A DNA stretch of 64,000 nt, taken from the NCBI GenBank assembly GCA_035555315.1, contig DATMGU010000010.1, forward strand, positions 70,782-134,781. Direction: 5' to 3'. Position 1 is the stretch's first letter. The number at the start of each line of letters is the position of its first letter. The translations under genes were made by a program, and so were the position numbers. Shown piece after piece: positions 1 to 8,774 of this stretch. The notes beneath the pieces are model-generated. The model was not told where the DNA came from and made no database searches. It worked only from the letters and a program-made list of their open reading frames with translations. The stretch is from DATMGU01 sp035555315. Lineage in GTDB: Bacteria; Pseudomonadota; Alphaproteobacteria; ATCC43930; CGMCC-115725.

Positions 1-312
1 ATCATGTACAAGGCCTTCGAAATCGCCGGCTACCCGGCCTCCGAGGTCGAGGCGCGGTTCGGCGGCATGTTGAACGCGTTCAAGTTCGGTGCACCTCCCC
101 ATGGCGGCTCGGCACCGGGCATCGACCGCATCGTCATGCTGCTGGCCGATACGCCGAACATCCGCGAAATCGTCGCCTTCCCGATGAACCAGCAGGCCCA
201 GGATCTGTTGATGCAGGCACCGGCGCCGATCACCCCGGCGCGTCTGAAGGAACTGCACATCGCCCTCGACCTGCCGCCGGCGCGCCCGTCACGCGGTGAG
301 TCGAAGGCGTGA
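1..312 (+). CDS. aspS: Aspartyl-tRNA synthetase, C-terminal fragment (5' end outside window)
   Basis: The reading frame is open from the first base and gives the last ~103 residues of a class II aminoacyl-tRNA synthetase. It contains the motif 3 signature GIDRIVMLL, whose Arg contacts ATP, preceded by FKFGAPPHGG and followed by REIVAFP, all typical of bacterial AspS. The enzyme charges tRNA-Asp, or tRNA-Asp and tRNA-Asn in bacteria lacking AsnRS. The tail LKELHIALDLP is also typical of the family C-terminus. The gene is cut by the window edge, not truncated biologically as far as can be seen. An eipB-like gene follows on the same strand 114 bp downstream. Confidence 0.95.
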   Translation: MMYKAFEIAGYPASEVEARFGGMLNAFKFGAPPHGGSAPGIDRIVMLLADTPNIREIVAFPMNQQAQDLLMQAPAPITPARLKELHIALDLPPARPSRGESKA

Positions 313-426
313 CTCTAAGGCAGGATCGTCACGAAGCCGGTGAAGAGTGCAGCCTTTCCGTGTGATACGCTTAGCGTGCAGGCCCCCGGTGGGGCCGCGC
401 GGCTTGAGCGAGGAGAGTTTCCCAAG

Positions 427-1278
427 ATGATGAATCGGCCGCACCGCGTCGTGGTGCTCGCAGCCGCCGCCATGCTTCTCGCGATCGGCCAGGCCTGGGC
501 GGTCGACGTGGCGCCGCATCGCGCGCTCTACACCATGACCCTTAGCAGCGCGCGTCCGAAAGGCGGCGTCGTCGGCGCGACCGGCACGCTCGCCTATAAA
601 TGGGGCGAGACCTGCGACGGCTGGACGATCGAGCAGCGCTATAAGCTCAACATGGAATACGAGGACGACAAGCCGATCGAGATCACCTCGAATTTCGTGA
701 CCTGGGAAAGCAAGGACGGGCTGCGCTATCGGTTCAACGAACGCAAAACCCGCAACGGCGATGTCGAGGATGAAATCCGCGGCGATGCGATGCTGGGGGC
801 GGGCGGCAAAGGCGGCACCGCGGATTTCGTGAAACCCAAGCAAACCCAGCTGGAACTGCCGCCCGGCACGCTGTTTCCGACCGCGCATACGCTGATGCTG
901 ATCAACAAGGCCGAGGCGGGAGAGACCTTTATCGGCGCCAAGGTGTTCGATGGAGCCTCCGCCGATGGAGCCGTCACGATCAGCGCCGTGATCGGCCAGG
1001 CGCTGCCGCAGCCGACGCCGATCGCCACCGGTCCGAACCCGACTTCGCCAGCCCCGGAGGCGACGCCCGAGCTGAAATCTCCGCTGCTCGACCGGAAATC
1101 CTGGAACATCCGCATGGCGTTCTTCCCGGATGACGACAAAGCCCAGGAGCCGGATTACGAGCTTGGCATGCGCCTTCTGGACAATGGCGTCTCAGCCGAG
1201 ATGAGCCTCGACTATGGCGATTTCGCCATGAAGGCCAAACTGAAAGAGCTCGAGGCGCTGCCCAAGCCCACCTGCTGA
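427..1278 (+). CDS. EipB-family (DUF1849) periplasmic cell-envelope integrity protein
   Basis: A 283-residue protein with an N-terminal signal peptide (hydrophobic stretch about residues 8-24, ending AWA). The mature part has the EipB pattern APHRALY near its start, then a GETCDGW element and a C-terminal Cys as the last residue. Cys63 and Cys283 match the two positions that form the conserved disulfide in Brucella EipB, which folds as a beta-spiral in the periplasm and supports envelope stability. A Pro/Ala-rich linker sits around residues 195-220. I chose the ATG at 427 because GAGGAGAG lies just upstream; an earlier in-frame start at 340 would add 29 non-conserved residues and hide the signal peptide. 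The gene ends 4 bp from the convergent Hsp70-like gene. Confidence 0.85.
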   Translation: MMNRPHRVVVLAAAAMLLAIGQAWAVDVAPHRALYTMTLSSARPKGGVVGATGTLAYKWGETCDGWTIEQRYKLNMEYEDDKPIEITSNFVTWESKDGLRYRFNERKTRNGDVEDEIRGDAMLGAGGKGGTADFVKPKQTQLELPPGTLFPTAHTLMLINKAEAGETFIGAKVFDGASADGAVTISAVIGQALPQPTPIATGPNPTSPAPEATPELKSPLLDRKSWNIRMAFFPDDDKAQEPDYELGMRLLDNGVSAEMSLDYGDFAMKAKLKELEALPKPTC

Positions 1279-1282
1279 CGGC

Positions 1283-2533
1283 CTATCGGTACAAGCGCCT
1301 CGCCCGCAGCGTGAGACCGAGACCGACCGAGCCGAATTTGTCGCCTTCGACCACCCGTGCGGCGGGGACCGCCGCCAGGATACCGGCGCGGACATGCGGT
1401 AGCAGGGTCGAACCACCGGTCAGGAACACGGTGCTGATCCGGTCGGCGGTCAATCCGGCTTGGGCCAGGCAGAGCGCGATCCGCGCGGCGATGCCCGAGG
1501 CCAGCGTCCCGGTTGCGCGTTCGAAGGCGGTGCGCGTGATCGTCACCGCCAAGCCGGGCTCGACCCAATCCAGCGACAGCGCGGTCTCGGCCGCTTCCGA
1601 GAGGCCGATCTTGGCGGCTTCGACATCGATCGCGAGGGTATGGCCGCGCCGTTCGGCGATCACCTGGATCAACCGGTCGAACAGCGCCGGCCGTCGCGCC
1701 TCGTGTCTGACCTGGCGCAACTCCGCCAGAACCTTCGGCGCATAGAGGAAGTTGATCCGCGACCAAGTGGCGAGATCGACGTAATAGCCATTTGGCGCCA
1801 AGAGGCCCGGCCGTAGCATGGGGCTCTGATAACCCAGATGCGGCATCACCGCGGCGAGGCTGAGCAGACGGTCGAAATCCGTGCCGCCGATTCTGACACC
1901 GTCATTTGCCAGGATGTCGGTACTGCGATCGGCCTGCTCCCGCCGGTGCGGGCCCAGCCGGACGATCGAGAAATCCGAGGTGCCGCCGCCGATATCGGCG
2001 ATCAACGCGATCTCCTCGGCCGTCACCTGCTGTTCGTAATCCAGGGCGGCCGCGATCGGTTCGTATTCGAAGCTGACATGGCGGAAGCCGATGCCATGGG
2101 CGATTTCCTCAAGCGCCTGCTGCGCGGCGCGGTCGGCCGCGTCGTCGCCATCGACGAAATGCACCGGCCGGCCATGCACCACCGCGTCGAGCGGAATGCC
2201 GGTCGCGGTCTCCGCCCGCCGCTTGATCTCCGCGAGCAGGCGGCCGATCACCGCCCGAAAGCCGATGCGGCTGTTCAGCAGGCGGGTTTCCTCGTCGATC
2301 AGGCTGGTGCCCAGGATCGATTTCACCGAACGCATCAACCGTCCCTCGGCGCCCCCGACATAGGCGCCGATCGCTTCCCGGCCGATCAGGCTGGCGCCGG
2401 TCGTGAAGTCGAAGAAGATGGCGCTGGGCAGGGTCGTGGCCTGGCCTTCGAGCGGCACCAGGGCGACACTTGCGCCCTGCGCGGTCCCCAAGGTCGAATT
2501 CGACGTGCCGAAATCCAGACCGCAGAACGCCAT
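1283..2533 (-). CDS. Hsp70-family actin-like ATPase (YegD-like), lacking a substrate-binding domain
   Basis: 416 residues. The N-terminus GLDFGTSNST is the phosphate-1 loop of the Hsp70/actin ATPase fold, IADIGGGTSDFS is phosphate-2, and VFLTGGSTLLP is the adenosine motif. The protein ends soon after the ATPase domain, so it has no DnaK-type peptide-binding domain or lid. This is the layout of the YegD group of Hsp70-like proteins, whose clients are not defined. GAGGGAGC precedes the ATG. It is transcribed away from the M20 amidohydrolase gene and its stop lies 4 bp from the end of the EipB-family gene. Confidence 0.88.
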   Translation of the reverse strand: MAFCGLDFGTSNSTLGTAQGASVALVPLEGQATTLPSAIFFDFTTGASLIGREAIGAYVGGAEGRLMRSVKSILGTSLIDEETRLLNSRIGFRAVIGRLLAEIKRRAETATGIPLDAVVHGRPVHFVDGDDAADRAAQQALEEIAHGIGFRHVSFEYEPIAAALDYEQQVTAEEIALIADIGGGTSDFSIVRLGPHRREQADRSTDILANDGVRIGGTDFDRLLSLAAVMPHLGYQSPMLRPGLLAPNGYYVDLATWSRINFLYAPKVLAELRQVRHEARRPALFDRLIQVIAERRGHTLAIDVEAAKIGLSEAAETALSLDWVEPGLAVTITRTAFERATGTLASGIAARIALCLAQAGLTADRISTVFLTGGSTLLPHVRAGILAAVPAARVVEGDKFGSVGLGLTLRARRLYR

Positions 2534-2617
2534 CGTGCTCCCTCACCGTCACGCCGCCGGCACCCGGGGGCCGGCGACAAAGCTGCGGGTGATACGCCGG
2601 GCGAGGCGCGAACGCCA

Positions 2618-2647
2618 GCCGGAACTTGCTAAGCCGGAACTTGCTCC
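2618..2647. repeat. 15-bp tandem duplication in a divergent intergenic region
   Basis: GCCGGAACTTGCT followed by AA is repeated directly as GCCGGAACTTGCT followed by CC (2618-2632 and 2633-2647), 13 of 15 bases identical. It lies between the divergent Hsp70-like and M20 genes. It is one of several short tandem duplications at gene boundaries in this window. Confidence 0.85.
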
Positions 2648-2780
2648 GCTCGGTTTCCGTCGGCGGTGACATGTTGCTGGAAAGCATCGGCATAATGAGC
2701 GAGCATTCCGGCCGAGCGCGGCCAGCGGCTGTCGCCGCATGGCTGCCGTGCCAGCGCCACCCCCGAGGGATGATCGGACG

Positions 2781-4208
2781 ATGCAAAACACGCCGGAGAT
2801 TTGGAATTATGTGGACGCCAAGAAGGAGGCCTTCGAGGCGCTGAGCGACCGGGTCTGGGGCATGCCCGAGACCTGCTATACCGAACACGGGTCGGTCGCC
2901 GAGCATAGTGCCGAGCTGGAGCGGCAGGGTTTTCGGATCACGCGGAACGTCGCGGATATCCCGACCGCGGTGATGGGGGAGGCGGGCGAGGAAGGGCCGG
3001 TCATCGCCATTCTGGGCGAATACGACGCGTTGCCGGGGCTGAGCCAGGAAGCGGGCGTCGCCGAATATCGGCCGATGGAGCGCGACGGTCATGGCCATGG
3101 CTGCGGTCATAACCTGCTGGGTTCCGGCTCCCTGCTCGCGGCGACCGCGGTCAAGGACTGGCTGGCGGCCAAGGGCATCAAGGGACGCGTCCGCTATTAC
3201 GGCTGTCCGGCCGAGGAGGGCGGCGGCGCCAAGGCGTTCATGGTCAAGGCCGGGGTATTCGACGATGTCGATATCGCCTTTTGTTGGCACCCGGAATCCT
3301 TTTGCGAGGTGCTCAACGCCAATTCTCTGGCCAATTCGCGGGTCGATTTCAAGTTCGCCGGCCGGGCCTCGCATGCCGCGGCCGCGCCGCATCTGGGCCG
3401 CAGTGCCTTGGACGCGGTCGAGCTGATGAATGTCGGGGTTAATTACCTGCGCGAACACATGCCAAGCGATTGCCGCGTGCATTACGCGCTGATCGATGCC
3501 GGCGGCATCGCGCCCAACGTGGTGCAGGCGAACGCCATGGTGCGCTATTCGATCCGCGCGCCGAGCCTGCCCGGCATGACCGCGCTGGTCGAGCGGGTGA
3601 AAAAGGTGGCGCAGGGGGCCGCCCTGATGACAGAGACGCAGGTCGAGATCACCGTGATCAGCGCGGTGTCCAACCTGCTGCCCAACACGCCGCTTGAAGA
3701 CGCCATGTGGCGGAATCTGGAGCGGCTTGGCCCGCCGGAATTCGACGGCGCCGATCGAGACTTCGCCCGCAGCATCCAGGAGACGCTCACGGAGGAGGAT
3801 CTGGCCCATACCTATCGGCGCTTCGGCCTGGGCGAACCGACGGATAAGCCGCTTTGCGACGCCATCGTCCCGCGCGATGCGCCGCATATGCCGATGATGG
3901 GGTCGACCGATGTCGCCGATGTGAGCTGGGTCGTGCCCATGGTGCAGATGCATGGCGCCACCTGCGCCGTCGGCACGCCGTTTCACTCCTGGCAGCTTGT
4001 CGCCCAAGGCAAGAGTCCGGCGGCCAAGAAGGGCATGGTGCACGCCGCCAAGATCATGGCCGCCACCGCCATCGACGCATTGAACGACGAGGCCATCATC
4101 ACGGCGGCGAAGGCCGATCTGCGCAGGCGAACCGCGAAGACGCCGTATGTCAGCCCGATACCCGACGGCACCAAGCCGCCGATCGAAGCCATGGCCGGGC
4201 GCGGATGA
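2781..4208 (+). CDS. M20-family metallo-amidohydrolase (AbgB-like)
   Basis: About 475 residues. M20 metal-ligand motifs are visible: GHGHGCGHN carrying the first His ligand, CPAEEGGG with the Glu-Glu general base/metal pair, and a later His in ASHAAAAPH of the lid/dimerisation domain. The sequence most resembles the AbgB / aminobenzoyl-glutamate hydrolase-like subgroup, which cleaves amide bonds of N-acyl or p-aminobenzoyl amino acids. The real substrate cannot be read from sequence. The ATG at 2781 follows GAGGGA; an in-frame start at 2739 would add 14 residues. It is convergent with the PiT permease gene, 24 bp away, and no AbgA or AbgT partner is adjacent. Confidence 0.88.
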   Translation: MQNTPEIWNYVDAKKEAFEALSDRVWGMPETCYTEHGSVAEHSAELERQGFRITRNVADIPTAVMGEAGEEGPVIAILGEYDALPGLSQEAGVAEYRPMERDGHGHGCGHNLLGSGSLLAATAVKDWLAAKGIKGRVRYYGCPAEEGGGAKAFMVKAGVFDDVDIAFCWHPESFCEVLNANSLANSRVDFKFAGRASHAAAAPHLGRSALDAVELMNVGVNYLREHMPSDCRVHYALIDAGGIAPNVVQANAMVRYSIRAPSLPGMTALVERVKKVAQGAALMTETQVEITVISAVSNLLPNTPLEDAMWRNLERLGPPEFDGADRDFARSIQETLTEEDLAHTYRRFGLGEPTDKPLCDAIVPRDAPHMPMMGSTDVADVSWVVPMVQMHGATCAVGTPFHSWQLVAQGKSPAAKKGMVHAAKIMAATAIDALNDEAIITAAKADLRRRTAKTPYVSPIPDGTKPPIEAMAGRG

Positions 4209-4232
4209 CAGCGCGCGGATGATCGGGCCGCG

Positions 4233-5822
4233 TCAGAAGGTCATGCGGAACAGCCAGAACAGCCCGCCCGACAGCATGATCGATACCGGCAGGGTCAGCA
4301 CCCAGGCCATGATCATGTTGCGGACCGTGTCGAACTGCAGGCCCGAACCGTTCGCCGCCATGGTTCCGGCGACCCCCGAGGACAGCACATGGGTGGTGCT
4401 GACCGGCAAGCCATACATGTCGGCGGCACCGATCGTCAGCATCGCGACCATCTCGGCTGAGGCGCCCTGGCCATAGGTGAGGTGGTCCTTGCCGATCTTC
4501 TCGCCGACCGTGACGACGATGCGCTTCCAGCCGATCATCGTCCCGAGGCCAAGGGCGATGGCGACCGCGACCTTGACCCAGGTCGGGATGAACTTGGTCG
4601 CCTGGTCGAGTTCGCCGCGATAGCTCTTCAGGATCACGAGATCGGCCGGGTTGAAGCTCGGCGCGCCGTTCTTGATCATCAGCCGCAGCGCCTCGTCGGA
4701 TAGGTACATGTCGTTGCGGATATTGGGCACTTTGTCCTGCGGCACGTTCGCCATGGCCTTGTAGGCGACCATGCTCTGGGCGATGTCCGAGGTGAGCTGC
4801 CGCAGTGCCGGCAGGGTGTCGGCCTGCAACCGCTTGGTCTGCACATAGGCGGTCACCGCGGGGCGGACATCGGCCGCGGCCACGATTCCGGCACCGTAAT
4901 TGCCGAGTGTGGCGGTTGCTTGTTCCGATACAGTGATGAAATGCTGCGCGGGTTCGCCGATCAACGACGCGTTGAGCGCATAGGCCGTCGGCACGGTGCC
5001 GATCAGGATCAGCATGATCAGGCCCATGCCCTTCTGGCCGTCATTCGAGCCATGGGCGAAGCTCACGCCGGTGCAGGTGAAGATCAGCAGCGCTCGGACC
5101 CATAGCGGCGGCGGATTGTTGCCTTCCGGCGCCTTGTAGAGCGACTTGATCGGCACCACGGCCTTCAGGATCAGCAGCAGCAGTGCCGAGCCGATGAAGC
5201 CGACCGCCGGAGAGACCAACAGGGCGCGGCCGATGCCGAGGGCCTGGTCCCAATCGACGCCGCTGGTGCCGTTGCTGGCGGGCGCCATCAGCTGGTTCAT
5301 CAGGCCGACGCCGATGATCGAGCCGACCAAAGTATGCGAGCTGGAGGATGGCAGGCCGAAATACCAAGTGCCCAGATTCCAGATGATCGCCGCGATCAGC
5401 AGGGCGAAAACCATGGCGAAACCGGCGCTGCTGCCGACCTGGAGAATGAGCTCGACCGGCAGCAGCGAGACGACCGTGAAGGCCACGGCGCCCGAAGAGG
5501 TCAGCACGCCGAGGAAATTGAAGGTGCCGGACCAGACGACCGCTGCCGTCGGCGGCAGCGAATGAGTGTAGATCACCGTGGCGACCGCGTTGGCGGTGTC
5601 GTGGAAACCGTTTACGAATTCGAAGCCCAAGGCGATCAGCAGCGCCACGCCGAGCAGCACATAGGGCAGGATCGAGCTGCTGTGCACGCCGTGCAGATCG
5701 GCGAGCAGATGCGATACCGCGTAGACGGCACCGACCAGCAGCAGCACCAGAACCCCGGCGCTCAACAGCTTGTTTCCGCCTGGCTTTAGGTTCGGACCGG
5801 TGAGGGTGGCTGCTTCCCGCAT
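4233..5822 (-). CDS. PiT-family inorganic phosphate permease
   Basis: 529 residues with about ten to twelve hydrophobic segments. Both copies of the PiT signature are present: GFHDTANAVAT in the first half and SFAHGSNDGQKG in the middle, plus GLPSSSSHTLVG and GLPVSTTHVLSSG. The family mediates low-affinity phosphate (often metal-phosphate) symport across the inner membrane. A hydrophilic loop of roughly 110 residues separates the two halves, as in PitA-type proteins. No PhoU-like (DUF47) partner is next to it; the next gene downstream on this strand's opposite side is M20 (convergent). Confidence 0.93.
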   Translation of the reverse strand: MREAATLTGPNLKPGGNKLLSAGVLVLLLVGAVYAVSHLLADLHGVHSSSILPYVLLGVALLIALGFEFVNGFHDTANAVATVIYTHSLPPTAAVVWSGTFNFLGVLTSSGAVAFTVVSLLPVELILQVGSSAGFAMVFALLIAAIIWNLGTWYFGLPSSSSHTLVGSIIGVGLMNQLMAPASNGTSGVDWDQALGIGRALLVSPAVGFIGSALLLLILKAVVPIKSLYKAPEGNNPPPLWVRALLIFTCTGVSFAHGSNDGQKGMGLIMLILIGTVPTAYALNASLIGEPAQHFITVSEQATATLGNYGAGIVAAADVRPAVTAYVQTKRLQADTLPALRQLTSDIAQSMVAYKAMANVPQDKVPNIRNDMYLSDEALRLMIKNGAPSFNPADLVILKSYRGELDQATKFIPTWVKVAVAIALGLGTMIGWKRIVVTVGEKIGKDHLTYGQGASAEMVAMLTIGAADMYGLPVSTTHVLSSGVAGTMAANGSGLQFDTVRNMIMAWVLTLPVSIMLSGGLFWLFRMTF

Positions 5823-5926
5823 GGCGTTCTTCTCCCTAAACCGAAAGGTTCGACACCCTTCCTATAGGGGGATTTTGTGACAGCTTAAGGACTCGGGGCG
5901 GAGGATGGAGAACGGCCGGATGCCCG

Positions 5927-7252
5927 CTACCGGGGGTCGCCCAAGCCGCGGCCTTTGAGGATGGCGGTCGGCCCCAGTTTCGCCCGCACCAGATCCATGG
6001 CCCGTTCGACCCGGGCACGTTTCGCCGCGGCGGGATCGGCCAAATCGGGCGGGTCGGCGGTATCGGCCGGCAGCAACCCCGTGGTGCCGATGCCGATCAG
6101 TCGATAGGCGGTCCCATCGGCCTCCCGCTCCAACAGAGGCCGTACCGCTCGGAACAGCGTATCGGCGAGCTGGGTCGGGGCGTGCAGCCGCGTCGCCCGC
6201 GTCCGCAATTGGAAGTCGGCGCCCTTGAGCTTCAGGGTGAGGCCGCTGCCGGCGAGCGCCGCCTGTTTCAGACGGGAGGCGACCCGCTCGCACAGCGGCC
6301 ATAGCACTGCGAGCAGCCGCTCCGGATCGGCGATATCGGTGTCGAAGGTGGTTTCCGCCGAGATGCTTTTGGCGGGGGAGGCGGGATCCACCGGACGATC
6401 GTCGTGTCCCCAGGCGAACCGCGCGAGCCGGCGGCCGATCGCGCCGTAACGGCGCATCAGATCGGTCTCCTCCATCGCCTGCAACTGGTCGATCGTCCGG
6501 ATGCCGTCGCGCACCAGGCGATCGTTCAACCCGCGACCGACGCCGGGGATCAGCGCCACCGGCCGGCCGGCGAGAAAACTCGCCGCTTCGGCGCGGCCGA
6601 TGACCCGGAAGCCGCGCGGCTTATCCATGTCGGAGGCGACCTTGGCGAGGAACTTGCCGGCACTCAAACCGATCGAGACGGTGATGCCGATCTCCCCTTC
6701 GATCCGCCGCGCCAAACGCGCCAGGGTGAGCGCCGCGATCGCGCCATGCAGCCGTTCGGTGCCGCTGAGATCGAGATAGGCCTCGTCGATCGATACGGCC
6801 TCGACCAGCGGTGTGGTCGCGCGCATCAACGCGCGCACTTCATGGCCGATGCGGCGATATTTCGCCATGTCCGGGCGGATCACGACTGCCTCCGGGCAGG
6901 CCTTCAGCGCCTTGAACATGGGCATCGCCGAGCGGACGCCATAGAGCCGAGCGATGTAGCAACAGGTCGTCACCACGCCGCGCGTCCCGCCGCCGACGAT
7001 CACCGGCTTGTCCGCCAGCTCCGGCCGATCGCGCTTTTCGACGCTGGCATAGAACGCATCGCAATCGATATGACCCAGCGTCAGGCTGGTCAACTCGTCA
7101 TGGATGACGAGGCGCGGCGAACCGCATCGGCGGCAGCGGCCGACCTTGGCACCGTCGGAGCTCTGGGGTGGGACATCGACGGTCAGGCATTCGCGACAAA
7201 GCGCCGCCGGGGTCTCGCTCAAGATGGCCCGGTCGTGGCCGGCCACAGCCAC
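5927..7252 (-). CDS. dinB: DNA polymerase IV (Y-family) with N-terminal zinc-ribbon-like extension
   Basis: 441 residues. Y-family catalytic motifs are clear: HIDCDAFYASVE (first carboxylate) and SIDEAYLDL (second and third carboxylates), followed by a helix-hairpin-helix (IPGVG) and a little-finger domain. It performs error-prone translesion synthesis. About 58 residues precede the polymerase core and carry CxxC (19, 22) and CxxC (40, 43), a four-Cys cluster expected to bind zinc; similar extensions occur in alphaproteobacterial DinB proteins. The start is a GTG at 7252, inside the 3' end of the ROK kinase gene (34-bp overlap), which implies translational coupling. Other GTG/TTG codons a few residues on could also start translation but would still keep the Cys cluster. 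Confidence 0.92.
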   Translation of the reverse strand: MAVAGHDRAILSETPAALCRECLTVDVPPQSSDGAKVGRCRRCGSPRLVIHDELTSLTLGHIDCDAFYASVEKRDRPELADKPVIVGGGTRGVVTTCCYIARLYGVRSAMPMFKALKACPEAVVIRPDMAKYRRIGHEVRALMRATTPLVEAVSIDEAYLDLSGTERLHGAIAALTLARLARRIEGEIGITVSIGLSAGKFLAKVASDMDKPRGFRVIGRAEAASFLAGRPVALIPGVGRGLNDRLVRDGIRTIDQLQAMEETDLMRRYGAIGRRLARFAWGHDDRPVDPASPAKSISAETTFDTDIADPERLLAVLWPLCERVASRLKQAALAGSGLTLKLKGADFQLRTRATRLHAPTQLADTLFRAVRPLLEREADGTAYRLIGIGTTGLLPADTADPPDLADPAAAKRARVERAMDLVRAKLGPTAILKGRGLGDPR

Positions 7253-8220
7253 GCGGCGCCGCGCACGCCGCTGGAATCGCCATGCAAGGGCGGCAGCAGC
7301 CGCGTCCGCACGGTGTCCGAGAAGATATGCGCGCCCCAGAGTTCCGGGACGCGCCGATACAGCATCTCGATCCGCGACAACCCGCCGCCCAGCACGATCG
7401 CTTCCGGGTCCAGAATGTTGACGACACCGGCGAGCGAACGGGCCAGCCGCTCCGCGTAGCGTTCCAGACTGGTCGCCGCGGCCGCCTCGCCGGTGCCGGC
7501 CGCGGCGGCGATGTCGCGCGCGGTGGGGCCCCCCGCTTCAGGATTGACGCGCGCGTGATCGGCGGCGAGGGCAGGACCGGACAACCAGGTTTCGATGCAA
7601 CCGTGGCGCCCGCAATAGCAGGCTGGGCCGGGACGCTCGCCATCCAGCGGCCTCGGCAGCGGATTATGACCCCATTCCCCGGCGATGCCGTTCGGGCCGC
7701 TCAAGAGCCGGCCATCGATCACCACGCCGCCGCCGACGCCGGTGCCGATGATCACCCCGAAGACGATACCGGCACCGGCCGCCGCGCCGTCGGTCGCTTC
7801 GGACAGCGCGAAGCAATCCGCGTCATTGGCAATCCGGACCGGTCGATCCAGCGCCTCGGCCAGCAGGTGATCGAGCGGTGTGCCGATCAGCCAGGTGGAA
7901 TTGGCATTTTTGATCAGACCGGTCGCGGTCGACAGCGACCCCGGGATGCCGACGCCGATTGTCCCGCGACCACCGGCCTCGGCCTCAACTTCTTCGACAA
8001 GCTGCCGGACCGTCTCGACCGTCCGCGTGACGCTGCCGGTCGGGCTGGGGATGCGGCGGCGGACGCGCAGGACGCCGGCATGATCGAAGGCGACCGCCTC
8101 AATCTTGGTGCCGCCCAGGTCGATGCCGATACGAATTTCGCCCGCGGCCAACGGTTGCCCTACGTCATGCGGCGCATTTCCGTTATGAAGATGAGGGCGT
8201 GTCGCCCAGCCGTTCGTCAT
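7219..8220 (-). CDS. ROK-family sugar kinase (fructokinase/mannokinase-like)
   Basis: About 333 residues. The ATP phosphate loop GIDLGGTKIE, the catalytic region IANDADCFALSEA, GTGVGGGVVIDG and the zinc-binding ROK signature (GHNPLP, then CYCGRHGCIETWLSG) are all present. The NDADCF and CYCGRHGC forms are closest to Mak-type fructokinases, which phosphorylate fructose or mannose in the cytoplasm. About 26 residues precede the ATPase fold. A GTG at 8229 is an alternative start three codons earlier. It overlaps dinB by 34 bp, an odd pairing of sugar kinase and translesion polymerase. Confidence 0.88.
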   Translation of the reverse strand: MTNGWATRPHLHNGNAPHDVGQPLAAGEIRIGIDLGGTKIEAVAFDHAGVLRVRRRIPSPTGSVTRTVETVRQLVEEVEAEAGGRGTIGVGIPGSLSTATGLIKNANSTWLIGTPLDHLLAEALDRPVRIANDADCFALSEATDGAAAGAGIVFGVIIGTGVGGGVVIDGRLLSGPNGIAGEWGHNPLPRPLDGERPGPACYCGRHGCIETWLSGPALAADHARVNPEAGGPTARDIAAAAGTGEAAAATSLERYAERLARSLAGVVNILDPEAIVLGGGLSRIEMLYRRVPELWGAHIFSDTVRTRLLPPLHGDSSGVRGAAWLWPATTGPS

Positions 8221-8386
8221 GGTAGCCACCGATCAAAATTAATTACGAAAAATTAAGCTTATCACTGCATTGTGGATTGCCTGAGATGCGCCGCGAAGAC
8301 GGTCATGGGCGGTGAACAACGTGTGGAATACCCTGACATCGGTCGGACGGCCCGAACAAGCCGATTTGCTGGACAAGGAACTTCCC

Positions 8387-8752
8387 ATGACCAAGACGAT
8401 CCTGATCGTCGAAGACAACGATCTGAATATGAAGTTGTTTCACGATCTGCTCGAGGCTCACGGCTACAACACCTTGCAGACCAAGGACGGCATCGAAGCA
8501 CTCAAACTTGCTCGTCAGCATCGTCCCGATCTCATTCTGATGGACATTCAGCTGCCGGAGATTTCCGGGCTGGAGGTCACCAAATGGATCAAGGAAGACG
8601 ATGACCTGAAATCGATCCCGATCATCGCGGTGACCGCCTTTGCGATGAAGGGCGACGAGGAAAAGATGCGTGAGGGCGGTTGCGAGGCGTATTTGGCGAA
8701 GCCGATTTCCGTCGCCTACTTCATCAAAACGCTGCAGCACTTCCTGAATTAG
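8387..8752 (+). CDS. divK: Single-domain response regulator DivK
   Basis: 121 residues forming one receiver domain and nothing else. Asp10, the phospho-acceptor Asp53 (LILMDIQ), Thr83 and Lys105 (AKPI) are in place, and the numbering of Asp53 equals Caulobacter DivK. In alphaproteobacteria DivK relays PleC/DivJ phosphorylation state to the CckA-CtrA cell-cycle pathway. The ATG at 8387 follows AAGGAA at a good distance; an upstream ATG at 8312 would add 25 unrelated residues. The gene is 22 bp from pleD and probably co-transcribed with it, which is the conserved arrangement. Confidence 0.95.
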   Translation: MTKTILIVEDNDLNMKLFHDLLEAHGYNTLQTKDGIEALKLARQHRPDLILMDIQLPEISGLEVTKWIKEDDDLKSIPIIAVTAFAMKGDEEKMREGGCEAYLAKPISVAYFIKTLQHFLN

Positions 8753-8774
8753 CCCGGATTAGAAGGTAAAGCTA

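Noticed and set aside
8239..8256. Two TTAA half-sites before divK, considered as a CtrA box
   Set aside because: Spacing is 10 bases, not the 7 of the CtrA consensus TTAA-N7-TTAA, so the match is not good enough to report.
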